A DNA stretch of 64,000 bases from Rhizobium etli 8C-3 (GTDB taxonomy: Bacteria > Pseudomonadota > Alphaproteobacteria > Rhizobiales > Rhizobiaceae): assembly GCF_001908375.1 (NCBI RefSeq), contig NZ_CP017241.1, positions 2,731,001 to 2,795,000 of the forward strand, in the 5' to 3' direction. Made by a program: the position numbers and the translations under genes. Shown one piece after another: positions 9,943 to 19,368 of this stretch. The stretch's first letter is position 1. The number at the start of each line of letters is the position of its first letter. A model generated the notes under the pieces. It was not told the DNA's origin, did no database searches, and saw only the letters and a list, made by a program, of their open reading frames with translations.

Positions 9943-12132
9943 TCAAGCCGCCTTCGTCTTCGCCCTGCGCGCCAGATGCGCCACCACGTTCTCGATCATC
10001 CGCATGCCGGCGTCGCCGCCGAGCGTCATGATTGACTCCGGGTGGAACTGGACGGCGGCGATCGGCTCCTTGGCATGCTCGATGCCCATGATCGTGCCAT
10101 CCTCGCTTTCAGCCGTGATGATGAATTCGCGCGGCAGGGTCGAGGGATCGGCGAAGATCGAATGATAGCGACCGACCGTCACCTCTCGGGCGAGTCCCGA
10201 AAAGACGATACCCGGCTCCAGGACCCGGATGCGCGACGGCTTGCCGTGCATCGGCAGCGCCAGATGGCGCAAATCGCCGCCATAGGCTTCGGCAAGCGCC
10301 TGCAGGCCAAGGCAGACGCCGAAGATCGGCAGGTTGCGGGCGCGCGCCCTCTTGATCGTCGCCTTGCAATCGAAATCCTTCGGATTGCCCGGTCCCGGCG
10401 ACAAGACGACGAGGTCCGGGTCCAGTCGGTCGAAAATCTCTTCCGGCACCGGCGTGCGCACGGTCGAAACCGTGGCCCCGGTCTGGCGGAAGTAGTTGGC
10501 CAGCGTGTGGACGAAGCTGTCTTCATGGTCGATCAACAGGATGTTGACGCCCTTGCCGACGGCGGCAACGTCGCGCTGGATCTTGCCGGCGTTGCCGGCC
10601 TTGGCATCGCGGATGGCAGAAAGCATAGCGGAGGCCTTCAGTTCGGTTTCGGCTTCTTCTTCGTGCGGGTCGGAATCGTTGAGAAGGGTCGCCCCTGCCC
10701 TGACTTCAGCGATGCCGTCCTTGATGCGCACAGTGCGCAGCGTCAGCCCGGTGTTCATGTCACCGTTGAAGCCGACCATGCCGATCGCCCCACCATACCA
10801 GGCCCGCGGGCTCTTCTCATGGCTTTCGATGAAACGCATCGCCCAGAGCTTCGGCGCACCGGTGACGGTGACGGCCCAGGCATGCGACAGGAAGCCGTCG
10901 AAGGCATCCATGTCATCACGCAGCCGTCCCTCGATATGATCGACGGTGTGGATGAGGCGCGAATACATCTCGATCTGCCGGCGGCCGATGACCTTGACCG
11001 AACCGGGCTCGCAGACACGGCTCTTGTCGTTGCGATCGACGTCCGAGCACATCGTCAGCTCCGATTCGTCCTTCTTGGAGTTGAGCAGCTTCAGTATCTG
11101 TTCGCTGTCGGCGATGGGATCGTCGCCGCGCTTGATCGTGCCGGAGATCGGGCAGGTCTCTATGCGGCGGCCTGAAACGCGCACGAACATTTCCGGCGAG
11201 GCACCGACCAGATATTCCTGGTTTCCGAGGTTGATGAAGAAGGAATACGGGGACGGATTGATCGCCTTCAACCGCTTGGAAATATCCGAAGGCTTGCTGT
11301 CGCAGCGCTCCATGAATTTCTGCCCCGGCACGACCTCGAAGAGATCGCCCTTGCGGAAGCTTTCCTTCGCCTTGACGACAAGTTCGGCATATTCGCCCGG
11401 CCGATGATCACTCTTCGGCGGAATGGCGTCCGTCTGCTTGAAGGGCTCGGACGCGACCTCGCCCTTCTTACCCTCGGTCGTCAGGCCATCCTTGGCGAAA
11501 TCATAGCGGTCGATCCAGGCCTTGGCCGAATAATTGTCGACGACAAGGATTTCGTCCGGCAGGTAGAGAACCATGTCACGCTGGTCGGAAGGGCGCGTGA
11601 GCTTCAGGTTGATCGCATCGAACTGGAAGGCGAGATCGTAGCCGAAGGCGCCATAAAGGCCGAGGCTGGCGTCGGCCTGCGAATAGAAGAGGTCGGTGAC
11701 GGCGCGCAGAACGGTGAAGACGGTCGGCATCTTGGAGCGTTCTTCTTCGGTGAAAACGCGATCGGGCATCTTCACCTTGAGATCGAGGCGACGCGCCGTG
11801 GCAGCACCAAGCTCCAGCTCGGCAACGGTCTTCAGCCGCTCCGTCACGAAGCAGAGCAGTATTTCGCCGCGCTCGTTATAGGCTTCGATCCACACGTCGC
11901 GCCCGAAAGAGGAGATTGCGAGCGGCGGATCGACGACGGCCGTGTCCCATCGTGTATAACGACCCGGGTATTCGTAGTTGGATGAAAAGACGGCGCCGCG
12001 ACGCTCATCAAGCTTGTCGACATAGGAGACCACGGCATCGGCATAGGGGATGGCCCTGCGCTGCCGGGTAACGGTAACGCCGCCCCTCGTCTCGTAGATT
12101 TCCGCACCATCGTCCCGAAGGATCGTTACCAT
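9943..12132 (-). CDS. trpE: Anthranilate synthase, fused TrpE-TrpG
   Basis: A 729-residue fusion that converts chorismate and glutamine to anthranilate, the first step of tryptophan synthesis. The N-terminal two thirds is the chorismate-binding TrpE domain ([40 protein letters not shown]). From about residue 530 comes the glutamine amidotransferase: LSPGPGNP, the nucleophile in FGVCLGLQA, and HPES near the end. The fusion is the rule in Rhizobiaceae, and the length matches the known S. meliloti enzyme. Start ATG at 12132 follows CGGAG. A WWW leader peptide and attenuator lie upstream. Confidence 0.97.
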   Translation of the reverse strand: MVTILRDDGAEIYETRGGVTVTRQRRAIPYADAVVSYVDKLDERRGAVFSSNYEYPGRYTRWDTAVVDPPLAISSFGRDVWIEAYNERGEILLCFVTERLKTVAELELGAATARRLDLKVKMPDRVFTEEERSKMPTVFTVLRAVTDLFYSQADASLGLYGAFGYDLAFQFDAINLKLTRPSDQRDMVLYLPDEILVVDNYSAKAWIDRYDFAKDGLTTEGKKGEVASEPFKQTDAIPPKSDHRPGEYAELVVKAKESFRKGDLFEVVPGQKFMERCDSKPSDISKRLKAINPSPYSFFINLGNQEYLVGASPEMFVRVSGRRIETCPISGTIKRGDDPIADSEQILKLLNSKKDESELTMCSDVDRNDKSRVCEPGSVKVIGRRQIEMYSRLIHTVDHIEGRLRDDMDAFDGFLSHAWAVTVTGAPKLWAMRFIESHEKSPRAWYGGAIGMVGFNGDMNTGLTLRTVRIKDGIAEVRAGATLLNDSDPHEEEAETELKASAMLSAIRDAKAGNAGKIQRDVAAVGKGVNILLIDHEDSFVHTLANYFRQTGATVSTVRTPVPEEIFDRLDPDLVVLSPGPGNPKDFDCKATIKRARARNLPIFGVCLGLQALAEAYGGDLRHLALPMHGKPSRIRVLEPGIVFSGLAREVTVGRYHSIFADPSTLPREFIITAESEDGTIMGIEHAKEPIAAVQFHPESIMTLGGDAGMRMIENVVAHLARRAKTKAA

Positions 12133-12173
12133 TGTTCCACTCCGCTTTGGGGCCCGGACGACAGGCGGCCGTA

Positions 12174-12210
12174 AAAAACAAAAAAAGCCGCCTCGAAGTC
12201 TCGGGCGGCT
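12174..12210 (-). terminator. trp attenuator terminator
   Basis: On the minus strand AGCCGCC and GGCGGCT arms with an 11-base loop are followed by TTTTTTTGTTTTTT. It sits between the trpL stop codon and trpE, as expected of an attenuator that forms when tryptophan is plentiful. A GGCGGCC stretch directly after trpL (12239-12246) can pair with the GGCCGCC-type arm region as an antiterminator. Confidence 0.88.
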
Positions 12211-12247
12211 CACTCGTCGTCTTTGAATACGATTGGTCGAGGCCGCC

Positions 12248-12292
12248 TCAGCGAGCCCACCACCAAACAGCAATGTTCAACGACGTCTTCAT
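12248..12292 (-). CDS. trpL: Tryptophan leader peptide (14 aa, three Trp codons)
   Basis: Minus-strand frame reading [14 protein letters not shown] and stop. The three consecutive tryptophan codons followed by Ala-Arg match the known rhizobial trpL pattern. Ribosome stalling at the Trp codons under tryptophan shortage lets trpE(G) transcription continue. The predicted transcription start coincides with the ATG, as described for S. meliloti trpL, where the released leader RNA and peptide also act in trans. Confidence 0.93.
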   Translation of the reverse strand: MKTSLNIAVWWWAR

Positions 12293-12299
12293 GGGAGGA

Positions 12300-12328
12300 T
12301 TGTTAGCGTGAGATTTGGGCAAGCGCAA
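12300..12328 (-). promoter_or_regulatory. trpL-trpE promoter
   Basis: TTGCGC (12323-12328) and TAACAA (12300-12305) on the minus strand are spaced by 17 bases. Seven bases separate the -10 box from the trpL ATG, predicting a leaderless transcript. The bases between are TCCTCCC, not a ribosome site. Confidence 0.72.
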
Positions 12329-12382
12329 GAGCGGTTTTAAGCGGGGCCGGCTGGCGCCAGCTGAAGCGACCCGCCAATCGAA

Positions 12383-14518
12383 CTACCAATCGAGCTGTTT
12401 GCTCAAAGTGATCTTGAACGTTCGCCCCTTGGCATAGTCGTTGGACGTATTTTCCCGATAGTATTGATCGAACAGATTGTTGACGCTGGCCTGGACCTGC
12501 CATCCCTGCATCTCACCGCTCTGCGGCCTCCAGGAGGCGAAGATATCCACGGTCGTCCAATCAGGGGCCGGCACGACGAGATGGTTCGGTGTGGAACCGG
12601 AGGATGCAGCCGTACCGCGGACGCTGTTCTGCGCCTCGAAGGCATGCGTTAGGCGGGTGCCGTATTCGATGTCGCGCTCGGGAAGCCGACCGCCCAGGGT
12701 CAAGGCAATCTTGTGAGCCGGCACGGTCGGCAGCGGCTTGTTGTAGTTCAGGCCATCGCTGCGGTCCTGGCCCTGCGTGCCGGTATAAGCAAGCTTGGCG
12801 AAAGCGTAGTCCGAATCGTAGGCCCCTTCGACTTCGACACCATAGATGCGGGCCTTGCCGACATTGTAGAAATAGGAGGACGCGCCCGTGCCCGTAGTAG
12901 CGATGAGGTTCTCCAGGTCGTTGTAGAAAGCGGTTGTCTTGAAACTGATGTTGTCGCCCGCCTGGATTATGTCATCCCGTGTTGCCGTAAAACCGATTTC
13001 GTAGTTGTTGGACTTTTCCTTCTTGAGGTCCAGGCTTGTTCCCTTGCTCCAGGTATAGAGCTCATCCAGTGTCGGCAGACGTTCGGTGTGGGCAATCGAT
13101 CCAAAGACGCCAAATTCGTCGGTGAGCTTGTAATGCACGGCAAGCTTGGGCGAGAAAGCCTGATCGTTGACGTCGACGGCATTGCTGAAAGCTGCCGTGG
13201 AATCGCCGGGTTCTCTCCAGACGAAGTCGCCGCGAACGCCGCCGATGATGGTCAGCCGCTCGTCATAGACGAATTCGTTCTGCACGAAGAGTCCGACCTT
13301 GTTGTCGGTGCCCTCGGGATGTGTGGCGATCGCACCTGGCGTCGGGCTGGTCTCAAGCGGCGAATCCGCGGTGCGGTCCTGATGGCTGAGTTGGGTGCCG
13401 TAAGTCAGATAGTTTACCCAGCTGTCGCCGGAGAACTCGGTCGTATTCTGGAGGTTTGCCTGCCATGTCCGGTAACCGTAATCGGCATCGATGATGTTCG
13501 AGAAACCGCCGAGCGTCCCATCGCTCTGGTCAACCGAAGTATCAGAGTATGAAAGACTGGCCTTGAGATCGAGCCACGGATTGTCGCTGGCGGGATTTTC
13601 GTAGCTCAGCACCGCGGTATCATCGATGACATGGCGGTCTACAGTACCGAATGCGGCCTGTGTGCCGGTCTGCGCATAGTCCTGGTCGTTAGCATCGCTG
13701 TCCCAATGCTGATAGGACAAGCGCAGCGTCTGCTCGTCGCTATCGCCGAAATGGAAAGTCCCTTTGGCAAGACCTGACCACGACTGGAAGTTGGAGCCCG
13801 ACAAGTCGCTGCCGTCTCCCAACTCGAATTCGCTGGACCCACGCTTATTCAGCATACCGAGGAATTCGGCGCCTTCGTTGAAGCGATGCGCGAAAATGGA
13901 CGAGCCGAGATACCCGTTGCCATTTGTTTCGTAGCTGCTCTTGAGCCTGAGTGCATTGTCATAACCCTCCTGCAGAAAGTCGGAGGCATCCTTGGTGGTG
14001 AAGTTGATGACGCCGCCGAGGGCACCGGCGCCGTAAAGCGTGGAAGAGGCCGGCCCGCGCAGCACCTCCACGGACTTGTAGAGTTCTGGGTCCGAGAAGA
14101 ACGATCCCATCCGGTATTGTTCGTAGAATTTCTGGGCTCCGTCCACATTCACGACGATGCGCGACCCGTCGGCGGAATCCTCGGTGGAGCCGATGCCGCG
14201 AATGTTGAATGCCTCGCCGAAAACCCGCTCGCTGCCGGCAATGGAGACGCCGGGCACATCCTTGAAGATATCTCCGATCGTTTCAGCCTGGACGTCATCG
14301 ATATCCTTTTGATCGAGGACGGTTACGGCCTGCGGCGTATCGATGGCGATCTTGCGCTGCCCCGCGCCGACGACGATCTTTTTAAGCGGCGTTACGCGAT
14401 CCGTCTTCTGGGCCGCCGCCTCCTCTTCCTGGCTTTGCGAATATGCCGGAAACCCTGTAGCGAAGACGAACAATGCAGTGCAAGCCAACAGAACGGCGCG
14501 CGAATTGCGGACAATCAT
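12383..14518 (-). CDS. TonB-dependent outer-membrane receptor, heme/hemoglobin type
   Basis: A 711-residue outer-membrane beta-barrel. A signal peptide (about 1-27) is followed by a TonB-box-like segment (KKIVVGAG), a plug domain (about 45-165, with LRGPASSTLYGAGALGGVIN) and a barrel ending in a terminal aromatic (QLDW). The ERLPTLDELY stretch near residue 480 corresponds to the FRAP motif of hemoglobin/transferrin/heme receptors, but the partner NPDL motif is replaced by TSLDLKKEKS, so the ligand is uncertain. A RirA-type iron operator overlaps its promoter, supporting an iron or heme role. Relatives include rhizobial ShmR/HmuR; no heme transporter genes are adjacent. Confidence 0.9.
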   Translation of the reverse strand: MIVRNSRAVLLACTALFVFATGFPAYSQSQEEEAAAQKTDRVTPLKKIVVGAGQRKIAIDTPQAVTVLDQKDIDDVQAETIGDIFKDVPGVSIAGSERVFGEAFNIRGIGSTEDSADGSRIVVNVDGAQKFYEQYRMGSFFSDPELYKSVEVLRGPASSTLYGAGALGGVINFTTKDASDFLQEGYDNALRLKSSYETNGNGYLGSSIFAHRFNEGAEFLGMLNKRGSSEFELGDGSDLSGSNFQSWSGLAKGTFHFGDSDEQTLRLSYQHWDSDANDQDYAQTGTQAAFGTVDRHVIDDTAVLSYENPASDNPWLDLKASLSYSDTSVDQSDGTLGGFSNIIDADYGYRTWQANLQNTTEFSGDSWVNYLTYGTQLSHQDRTADSPLETSPTPGAIATHPEGTDNKVGLFVQNEFVYDERLTIIGGVRGDFVWREPGDSTAAFSNAVDVNDQAFSPKLAVHYKLTDEFGVFGSIAHTERLPTLDELYTWSKGTSLDLKKEKSNNYEIGFTATRDDIIQAGDNISFKTTAFYNDLENLIATTGTGASSYFYNVGKARIYGVEVEGAYDSDYAFAKLAYTGTQGQDRSDGLNYNKPLPTVPAHKIALTLGGRLPERDIEYGTRLTHAFEAQNSVRGTAASSGSTPNHLVVPAPDWTTVDIFASWRPQSGEMQGWQVQASVNNLFDQYYRENTSNDYAKGRTFKITLSKQLDW

Positions 14519-14640
14519 TAACCAACCCTCTATGATGAATAGTACCGGGCTGGCTGGTCGGTGCGCTTGAAGCGCTCGAGGGGCTGGCTAGGCTTTGCGA
14601 ATTTGCGGCGGGAGACCCAACCTTCCGCCTTCTTTTCTGC

Positions 14641-14669
14641 CGCATAAAAAACATGAGTATAATTGTCAA
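14641..14669 (-). promoter_or_regulatory. Promoter with iron-responsive operator (IRO) of the TonB receptor gene
   Basis: On the minus strand TTGACA (14664-14669) and TATGCG (14641-14646) are spaced 17 bases apart. TGA-N9-TCA (14654-14668), the IRO consensus bound by RirA in rhizobia, overlaps the -35 box. RirA binding in iron-replete cells would block transcription. The RirA assignment rests on consensus only. Confidence 0.7.
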
Positions 14670-14798
14670 TATTAACGCGGCGCAAATGTTGAAGAAAAGA
14701 TCATGTTTTTACCGAGGTCCGTAGGCGTTGCGAAATTGCAACGAAATCGGCCCTCATGCGTTGCCCCCTTTCCATCGGCAGCCATGGACGGTTGAAGC

Positions 14799-15662
14799 TT
14801 GAAGAACATCGCAATTGCAGCAGCCATCGCAACCCTGACTATCCTCACTGGCGCAAGCCTACCGGACAAAGGTCCCATCCCGCACATAAAGCCGCAAATT
14901 GCCGGCGAAGCCGAAGAACCAGTAGAAACGACGCCAACCCCCGAACCGAGGCCCTCGACCGTTAACGATGCACAAAGCCCGCCCGCCCCTCAAAACGAGA
15001 CGCCTTCGGAAGCTGAAAAACCGCAGGACAAGAAGCCGGAGAAATTCGGTCCGCCGGCACCCGGCACGCTGGAAGCTCAAAACTTGACCATCGAGGCGGA
15101 AAGCGACGCCGATCACGCGCAATGTATGGGAGAGTTGCAGGCCCTCGGCGCCCTCGTCAATGATATACCGCGCATCGACGAGGGAAATGGCTGCGGCATC
15201 GACAAGCCGGTCCGTCTTGTAGAGGTGCTTCCCGGCATCAAGGTGAAGCCGGAAGCGACATTGCGCTGCCCGGCGGCTCTGGCGCTTGCCCGCTGGATGA
15301 AGGAGAGCGTGATTCCGGCCGCCACCGCCGCTGCGAAGGAAAAGGGCCGGATCACGGCGCTCAATCAGGCGTCGTCATACGTCTGTCGCCTGCGCAACGG
15401 CGCCGAGATCGGAAAGATTTCCGAACATGCCCGCGGCAACGCGATCGATATCGCGAGCTTCGGTTTCGAAAGGGGCGACGTCATTGCGGTAAAGCCGCGC
15501 CGGGAGGATCCCACCCTCGCCGGCGCCTTCCAGCGCACAGTAAGCGCCTCCGGCTGCCTCTATTTTTCCACCGTGCTCGACCCCGAAAGCGATAGCGCGC
15601 ATGAGACGCATTTCCACATGGACGTGCTGCAGCGCAAAGGAGGATTTCGTTATTGCCACTAG
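14799..15662 (+). CDS. Extensin-like family secreted protein
   Basis: A 287-residue protein with an N-terminal signal-like segment (KNIAIAAAIATLTILTGAS), a Pro/Glu/Lys-rich linker (about 25-100), and a C-terminal extensin-like domain (about 105-287). That domain carries the spaced cysteines and the HARGNAIDIASF and SAHETHFHMD segments typical of this family, which resembles D,D-carboxypeptidase-like zinc peptidases. The start is TTG at 14799, because an upstream ATG in frame is followed by a stop. The protein is probably periplasmic; function is unproven. Confidence 0.85.
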   Translation: MKNIAIAAAIATLTILTGASLPDKGPIPHIKPQIAGEAEEPVETTPTPEPRPSTVNDAQSPPAPQNETPSEAEKPQDKKPEKFGPPAPGTLEAQNLTIEAESDADHAQCMGELQALGALVNDIPRIDEGNGCGIDKPVRLVEVLPGIKVKPEATLRCPAALALARWMKESVIPAATAAAKEKGRITALNQASSYVCRLRNGAEIGKISEHARGNAIDIASFGFERGDVIAVKPRREDPTLAGAFQRTVSASGCLYFSTVLDPESDSAHETHFHMDVLQRKGGFRYCH

Positions 15663-15716
15663 CGTGCGTCACTGATGCTCCTATATCCAGAGCTCATGTC
15701 AAAATAGATCGCCGCT

Positions 15717-15974
15717 TCATTTGTCCGCCCGTCGCGTGCACACATACGGCTTCTTGACGCAGGCAATCCTTGGCGTGGAGCATTCCGCCCTGCCGTCGAC
15801 CATGGCGCAGATCGAGCACTGGTCGTTGAACTCCAGGCAGCCAGGGTTGTTCCTGATGAAATCGGCCATGCTCTGTTCTTCGGCAGGCGGCGCATCGGCG
15901 GCCGTGGAAACACTCGCTGCAGACAGCGAAAGGACCACCACTGCGGTGAAAATAAAGCTTCGCAGCAAAGTCAA
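15717..15974 (-). CDS. Small Cys-rich secreted protein of unknown function
   Basis: 85 residues with a clear signal peptide ([20 protein letters not shown], cleavage near 26) and a short mature part with six cysteines (CLEF, CSIC, CSTP, CVKK, CTRR). The likely start is TTG at 15974, which overlaps the fhs stop codon (TGA at 15971-15973), so translation may be coupled to fhs. No family is recognised; the cysteine pattern suggests disulfides in the periplasm. An alternative is that it begins at a later codon. Confidence 0.65.
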   Translation of the reverse strand: MTLLRSFIFTAVVVLSLSAASVSTAADAPPAEEQSMADFIRNNPGCLEFNDQCSICAMVDGRAECSTPRIACVKKPYVCTRRADK

Positions 15975-17647
15975 AACAGCCCCTCGATATAACCCTGTTC
16001 ATTGAGGAATATCCGCTCGGCGGATGGCGATCTCGGTAGCCCCGGCATTGTCATGATTTCGCCTGTGATGACCACGACGAATCCGGCGCCTGCCGAAAGC
16101 CGCACTTCGCGCACCGGCACGATATGGCCTTCCGGCGCGCCGCGAATGTTAGGATCTGTCGAAAAGGAATACTGTGTCTTCGCCATACAGACAGGAAGAT
16201 TGCCGTAGCCTTGCTCCTCCCAGACGATGAGCTGGTCGCGAACCGCCTTGTCCGCCGTCACCTCGCCGGCGTGGTAGATCTTCGAAGCAACGATCTCGAT
16301 CTTTTCGAACAGCGGCACGCTGTCGGCATAAAGCGGCTCGAATCTCGCCTGGCCCGATTCGGCCAGTTCCACCACCTTATAGGCGAGATCCTCGATACCA
16401 GCCGAGCCTTCCGCCCAGTGGCGGCAGAGGATGGCTTCGGCGCCGTGGCGGGCAACGTATTCCTGGACGGCCGCGATTTCCTTATCCGTGTCCGAAACGA
16501 AATGATTGATCGCGACCACGACTGGAACGCCGAATTTCCTGACATTGGCGAGATGCCGCCCGAGATTTGCGCATCCCTTGACGAGTGCCGCGACATTTTC
16601 TGCCGCCAGATCATCCTTCTTCACGCCGCCGTTCATCTTCAGCGCGCGCACGGTGGCAACGACCACTGCCGCATCGGGCTTCAGCCCCGCCTTGCGGCAT
16701 TTGATGTCGAAGAATTTCTCTGCGCCAAGATCGGCCCCGAACCCCGCCTCGGTCACGACATAATCGCCAAGCTTCAGCGCCGTTTTCGTCGCAATCACCG
16801 AATTGCAGCCATGGGCGATATTGGCGAAAGGCCCGCCATGGACGAAAGCCGGATTGTTCTCCAGCGTCTGGACGAGGTTTGGCTGCATCGCGTCTTTCAG
16901 GAGCACCGCCATTGCGCCGTCCGCCTTCAGATCGCGGGCGTAGACCGGCATCTTGTCGCGGCGGTAGCCGATGATGATGTTGCCGAGACGGGCTTCCAGA
17001 TCCTTGAGGTCTGTCGCCAGGCAGAGGATCGCCATGACTTCCGAAGCGACGGTGATGTCGAAGCCGTTCTGGCGAGGAAAGCCGTTGGCAACGCCGCCCA
17101 GCGAAGACACCATCTCGCGCAGCGCCCGGTCGTTCATGTCCATCACGCGGCGCCAGGTCACGCGGCGCAGGTCGATGTCCAGCTCGTTGCCCCAGTAGAT
17201 ATGATTGTCGATCATCGCGGCAAGCAAATTGTGCGCGGCCGTGACCGCATGGAAATCGCCGGTGAAATGCAGGTTGATGTCTTCCATCGGGATGACTTGC
17301 GCATAGCCGCCGCCGGCAGCACCACCCTTGACACCGAAGCATGGCCCCAGTGACGCTTCGCGGATGCATATGATGGCTTTCTTGCCGATCCGGTTCAGTC
17401 CGTCGCCGAGGCCGACGGTGGTCGTCGTCTTGCCCTCGCCCGCCGGTGTCGGATTGATCGCCGTGACAAGAATAAGCCTGCCATCCTTCTTCCCCGCCTG
17501 AGCGGCGATGAACTGGGCGCGGACCTTCGCTTTGTCGTGACCATAAGGCGCAAGATGTTCTGCCGGGATGCCGAGCGTCGCGCCGATCTCGAAAATGGGC
17601 TTCTTCATTGCCGCACGTGCAATTTCGATGTCGGATTTGATGGCCAC
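15971..17647 (-). CDS. fhs: Formate-tetrahydrofolate ligase
   Basis: 558 residues, full length for the family. Makes 10-formyltetrahydrofolate from formate, ATP and tetrahydrofolate. The phosphate-binding loop [13 protein letters not shown] lies near residues 65-77, and family motifs [20 protein letters not shown] and [21 protein letters not shown] follow. No folD or other one-carbon gene is adjacent. The downstream small secreted protein overlaps the stop codon. Confidence 0.97.
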   Translation of the reverse strand: MAIKSDIEIARAAMKKPIFEIGATLGIPAEHLAPYGHDKAKVRAQFIAAQAGKKDGRLILVTAINPTPAGEGKTTTTVGLGDGLNRIGKKAIICIREASLGPCFGVKGGAAGGGYAQVIPMEDINLHFTGDFHAVTAAHNLLAAMIDNHIYWGNELDIDLRRVTWRRVMDMNDRALREMVSSLGGVANGFPRQNGFDITVASEVMAILCLATDLKDLEARLGNIIIGYRRDKMPVYARDLKADGAMAVLLKDAMQPNLVQTLENNPAFVHGGPFANIAHGCNSVIATKTALKLGDYVVTEAGFGADLGAEKFFDIKCRKAGLKPDAAVVVATVRALKMNGGVKKDDLAAENVAALVKGCANLGRHLANVRKFGVPVVVAINHFVSDTDKEIAAVQEYVARHGAEAILCRHWAEGSAGIEDLAYKVVELAESGQARFEPLYADSVPLFEKIEIVASKIYHAGEVTADKAVRDQLIVWEEQGYGNLPVCMAKTQYSFSTDPNIRGAPEGHIVPVREVRLSAGAGFVVVITGEIMTMPGLPRSPSAERIFLNEQGYIEGLF

Positions 17648-18387
17648 GCTGGTCTCCCCGGGAGCTTATGCCTCTGACCCCGGAACATGCCGTGATCCCC
17701 GCGCCGGAAACAAGACCCCGGATGCCGCTTTTTCACTGCCTCCACCACAATCGTACGCCGCTCATGGACGCCGCTCCCGAGAGCGTACTTCTTGAGATTT
17801 TTCGTCGAAGAACGCGCCTGATGGCACGGAAAACAGCGTGCCGAGACCGACCAATCTCCGAATGGCTCCATAGCGCGCTGGCGCCATCAGATGCCGAAAG
17901 GAAGCAGAGGACTTGTTGTCACCAAGGCGCCGGGATTGTCGGCACGTGGTGTGGCAAACCCGCTCGCCGGCACGGCAAGGGGACATGGGCAGCAGCTTGG
18001 CATTCCCGATGACATCGCACGTCTCAATCCCGCAAGCCGGGAGACGGATGCCGTGCCGAGATCCTGTTGGAGACTAAGGCTGCAGACAGGCGGGCCGCCG
18101 GCGGCTTGGATCATGTGGTCAGGGCACGCGTCGCTGGTGTGGAGGCCCACCTGCAGCTTCTTGCAAGTGATTCTGTCGTGGCCGGCGTGCAAAAGCCGGT
18201 TAACGCAGTAGAAGCAAAGCCGGTCGGATTGCTACCTGTATGATATTAAACACAACCACAAAGCGTGGCAGTGTGATTTATTTTTAACAGTATGATTTAA
18301 TCAGCGTACCCCAGGTGAATTAGGACTAGCGCGACCGCCAAATAGCGTATTTTATAGCTTTAACATGAAGGCAAGGCGGGGCGCATT
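17648..18387. other. 740-base intergenic region without a convincing gene
   Basis: Both strands carry only short frames with no recognisable domain and no good ribosome site. The last 150 bases, upstream of the LuxR gene, are AT-rich (near 18240-18300) and probably hold its promoter. A decayed gene is possible. Confidence 0.5.
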
Positions 18388-19113
18388 ATGTCTTACATGA
18401 CTACCTCCGAAAGGCAGTCACTTTTATCGGCAGAATTGGCATCGGCGCGAACGCGCGCTCTTTTTGTCCAGGCCCTGCACAGGATCGCAGATGCTTTTGG
18501 GTTCGCCCATTATACATTGATGAATAAGCCGTCCGCGGAAGACCTGTTTTTGAGACCACTTCTAATCGAGACCTCGCTGACAGGCACGTATCTCAGAGAA
18601 TTCGACCGCGCTCATACGTTGCGCGCTTGTCCTTTTTCGAAAGCGCTCGGAGAGTCCGCCGCCCCGCAGAAATGGAATCTCTCCGACCCGCCAACGTCCG
18701 AGATGTTCCGCTGCGAAGTTCGCAGCCTGATGCTCCAGCACAAAATGCCGGTCAGCGTCGTTCTGCCGGTAAATGGGGCAGACGGCAAGCGGCTGGTTTT
18801 CTGGTTTTCAGGCGACCGCGCACCGCTCAGCCAGAGTGAGATGAACGAACTCACTGTGATCGTGCTTCACGCCTTCGACGCCTACAGTGCAGTCAAGCGC
18901 AACGAAGACAGCACCTATCATGCTCTTTCCGCACGCGAGCTCGAAGTCGTTCGCTGGACCGCCCAGGGCAAGACTTCCGTGGAAATCGGCCAGATCCTCG
19001 CCCTCTCCGATCATACCGTGAACGCCTACATGACGAACGCCATCAAAAAACTTGATTGCGTGAACCGCACACAGTTGGTCGCCAAGGCTATTCGATTGAA
19101 GCTCATCGCCTGA
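18388..19113 (+). CDS. LuxR family transcriptional regulator (solo)
   Basis: 241 residues with an N-terminal sensor-like domain (about 20-165) and a C-terminal LuxR HTH (about 175-241). The HTH is seen as LSARELEVVRWTAQGKTSVEIGQ followed by HTVNAYMTNAIKKL. The sensor region lacks the usual AHL-pocket pattern W..Y..., then DP: in its place are SLTGTYLREFD and RACPFSK, so acyl-homoserine lactone binding is doubtful. No luxI-type synthase is adjacent, so it is a solo regulator. It follows a long AT-rich region. Confidence 0.88.
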   Translation: MSYMTTSERQSLLSAELASARTRALFVQALHRIADAFGFAHYTLMNKPSAEDLFLRPLLIETSLTGTYLREFDRAHTLRACPFSKALGESAAPQKWNLSDPPTSEMFRCEVRSLMLQHKMPVSVVLPVNGADGKRLVFWFSGDRAPLSQSEMNELTVIVLHAFDAYSAVKRNEDSTYHALSARELEVVRWTAQGKTSVEIGQILALSDHTVNAYMTNAIKKLDCVNRTQLVAKAIRLKLIA

Positions 19114-19368
19114 TGAAATCATAAAAGCCCCAGTGCGAAACCTCAGATCGAAGAGTGCCTCTTCAACCCGAGCAGCCTGGGTTCATGAGAAAGAGCACTC
19201 TCGCGACCAAATTGGCATCAGCGATGCCGAAATCGTCCGGCTTGTTTCCGCCCGCCGTCCCTTCGGTTGCCGTCCATGCCATCTTCGGCCTGCCATAGAC
19301 GCCCGCTTCAGAAAATCTTGTCGAGCTGCGATCGACAGCATCATGATCACGCAGTCTCGGCCTAACGA

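Noticed and set aside
10042..11175. Long plus-strand frame antisense to trpE(G)
   Set aside because: High-GC codon shadow; no domain, and the minus strand encodes an unmistakable enzyme.
16124..17353. Plus-strand frame of 409 codons antisense to fhs
   Set aside because: Shadow of the fhs gene; composition rich in Arg, His and Asp typical of antisense reading.
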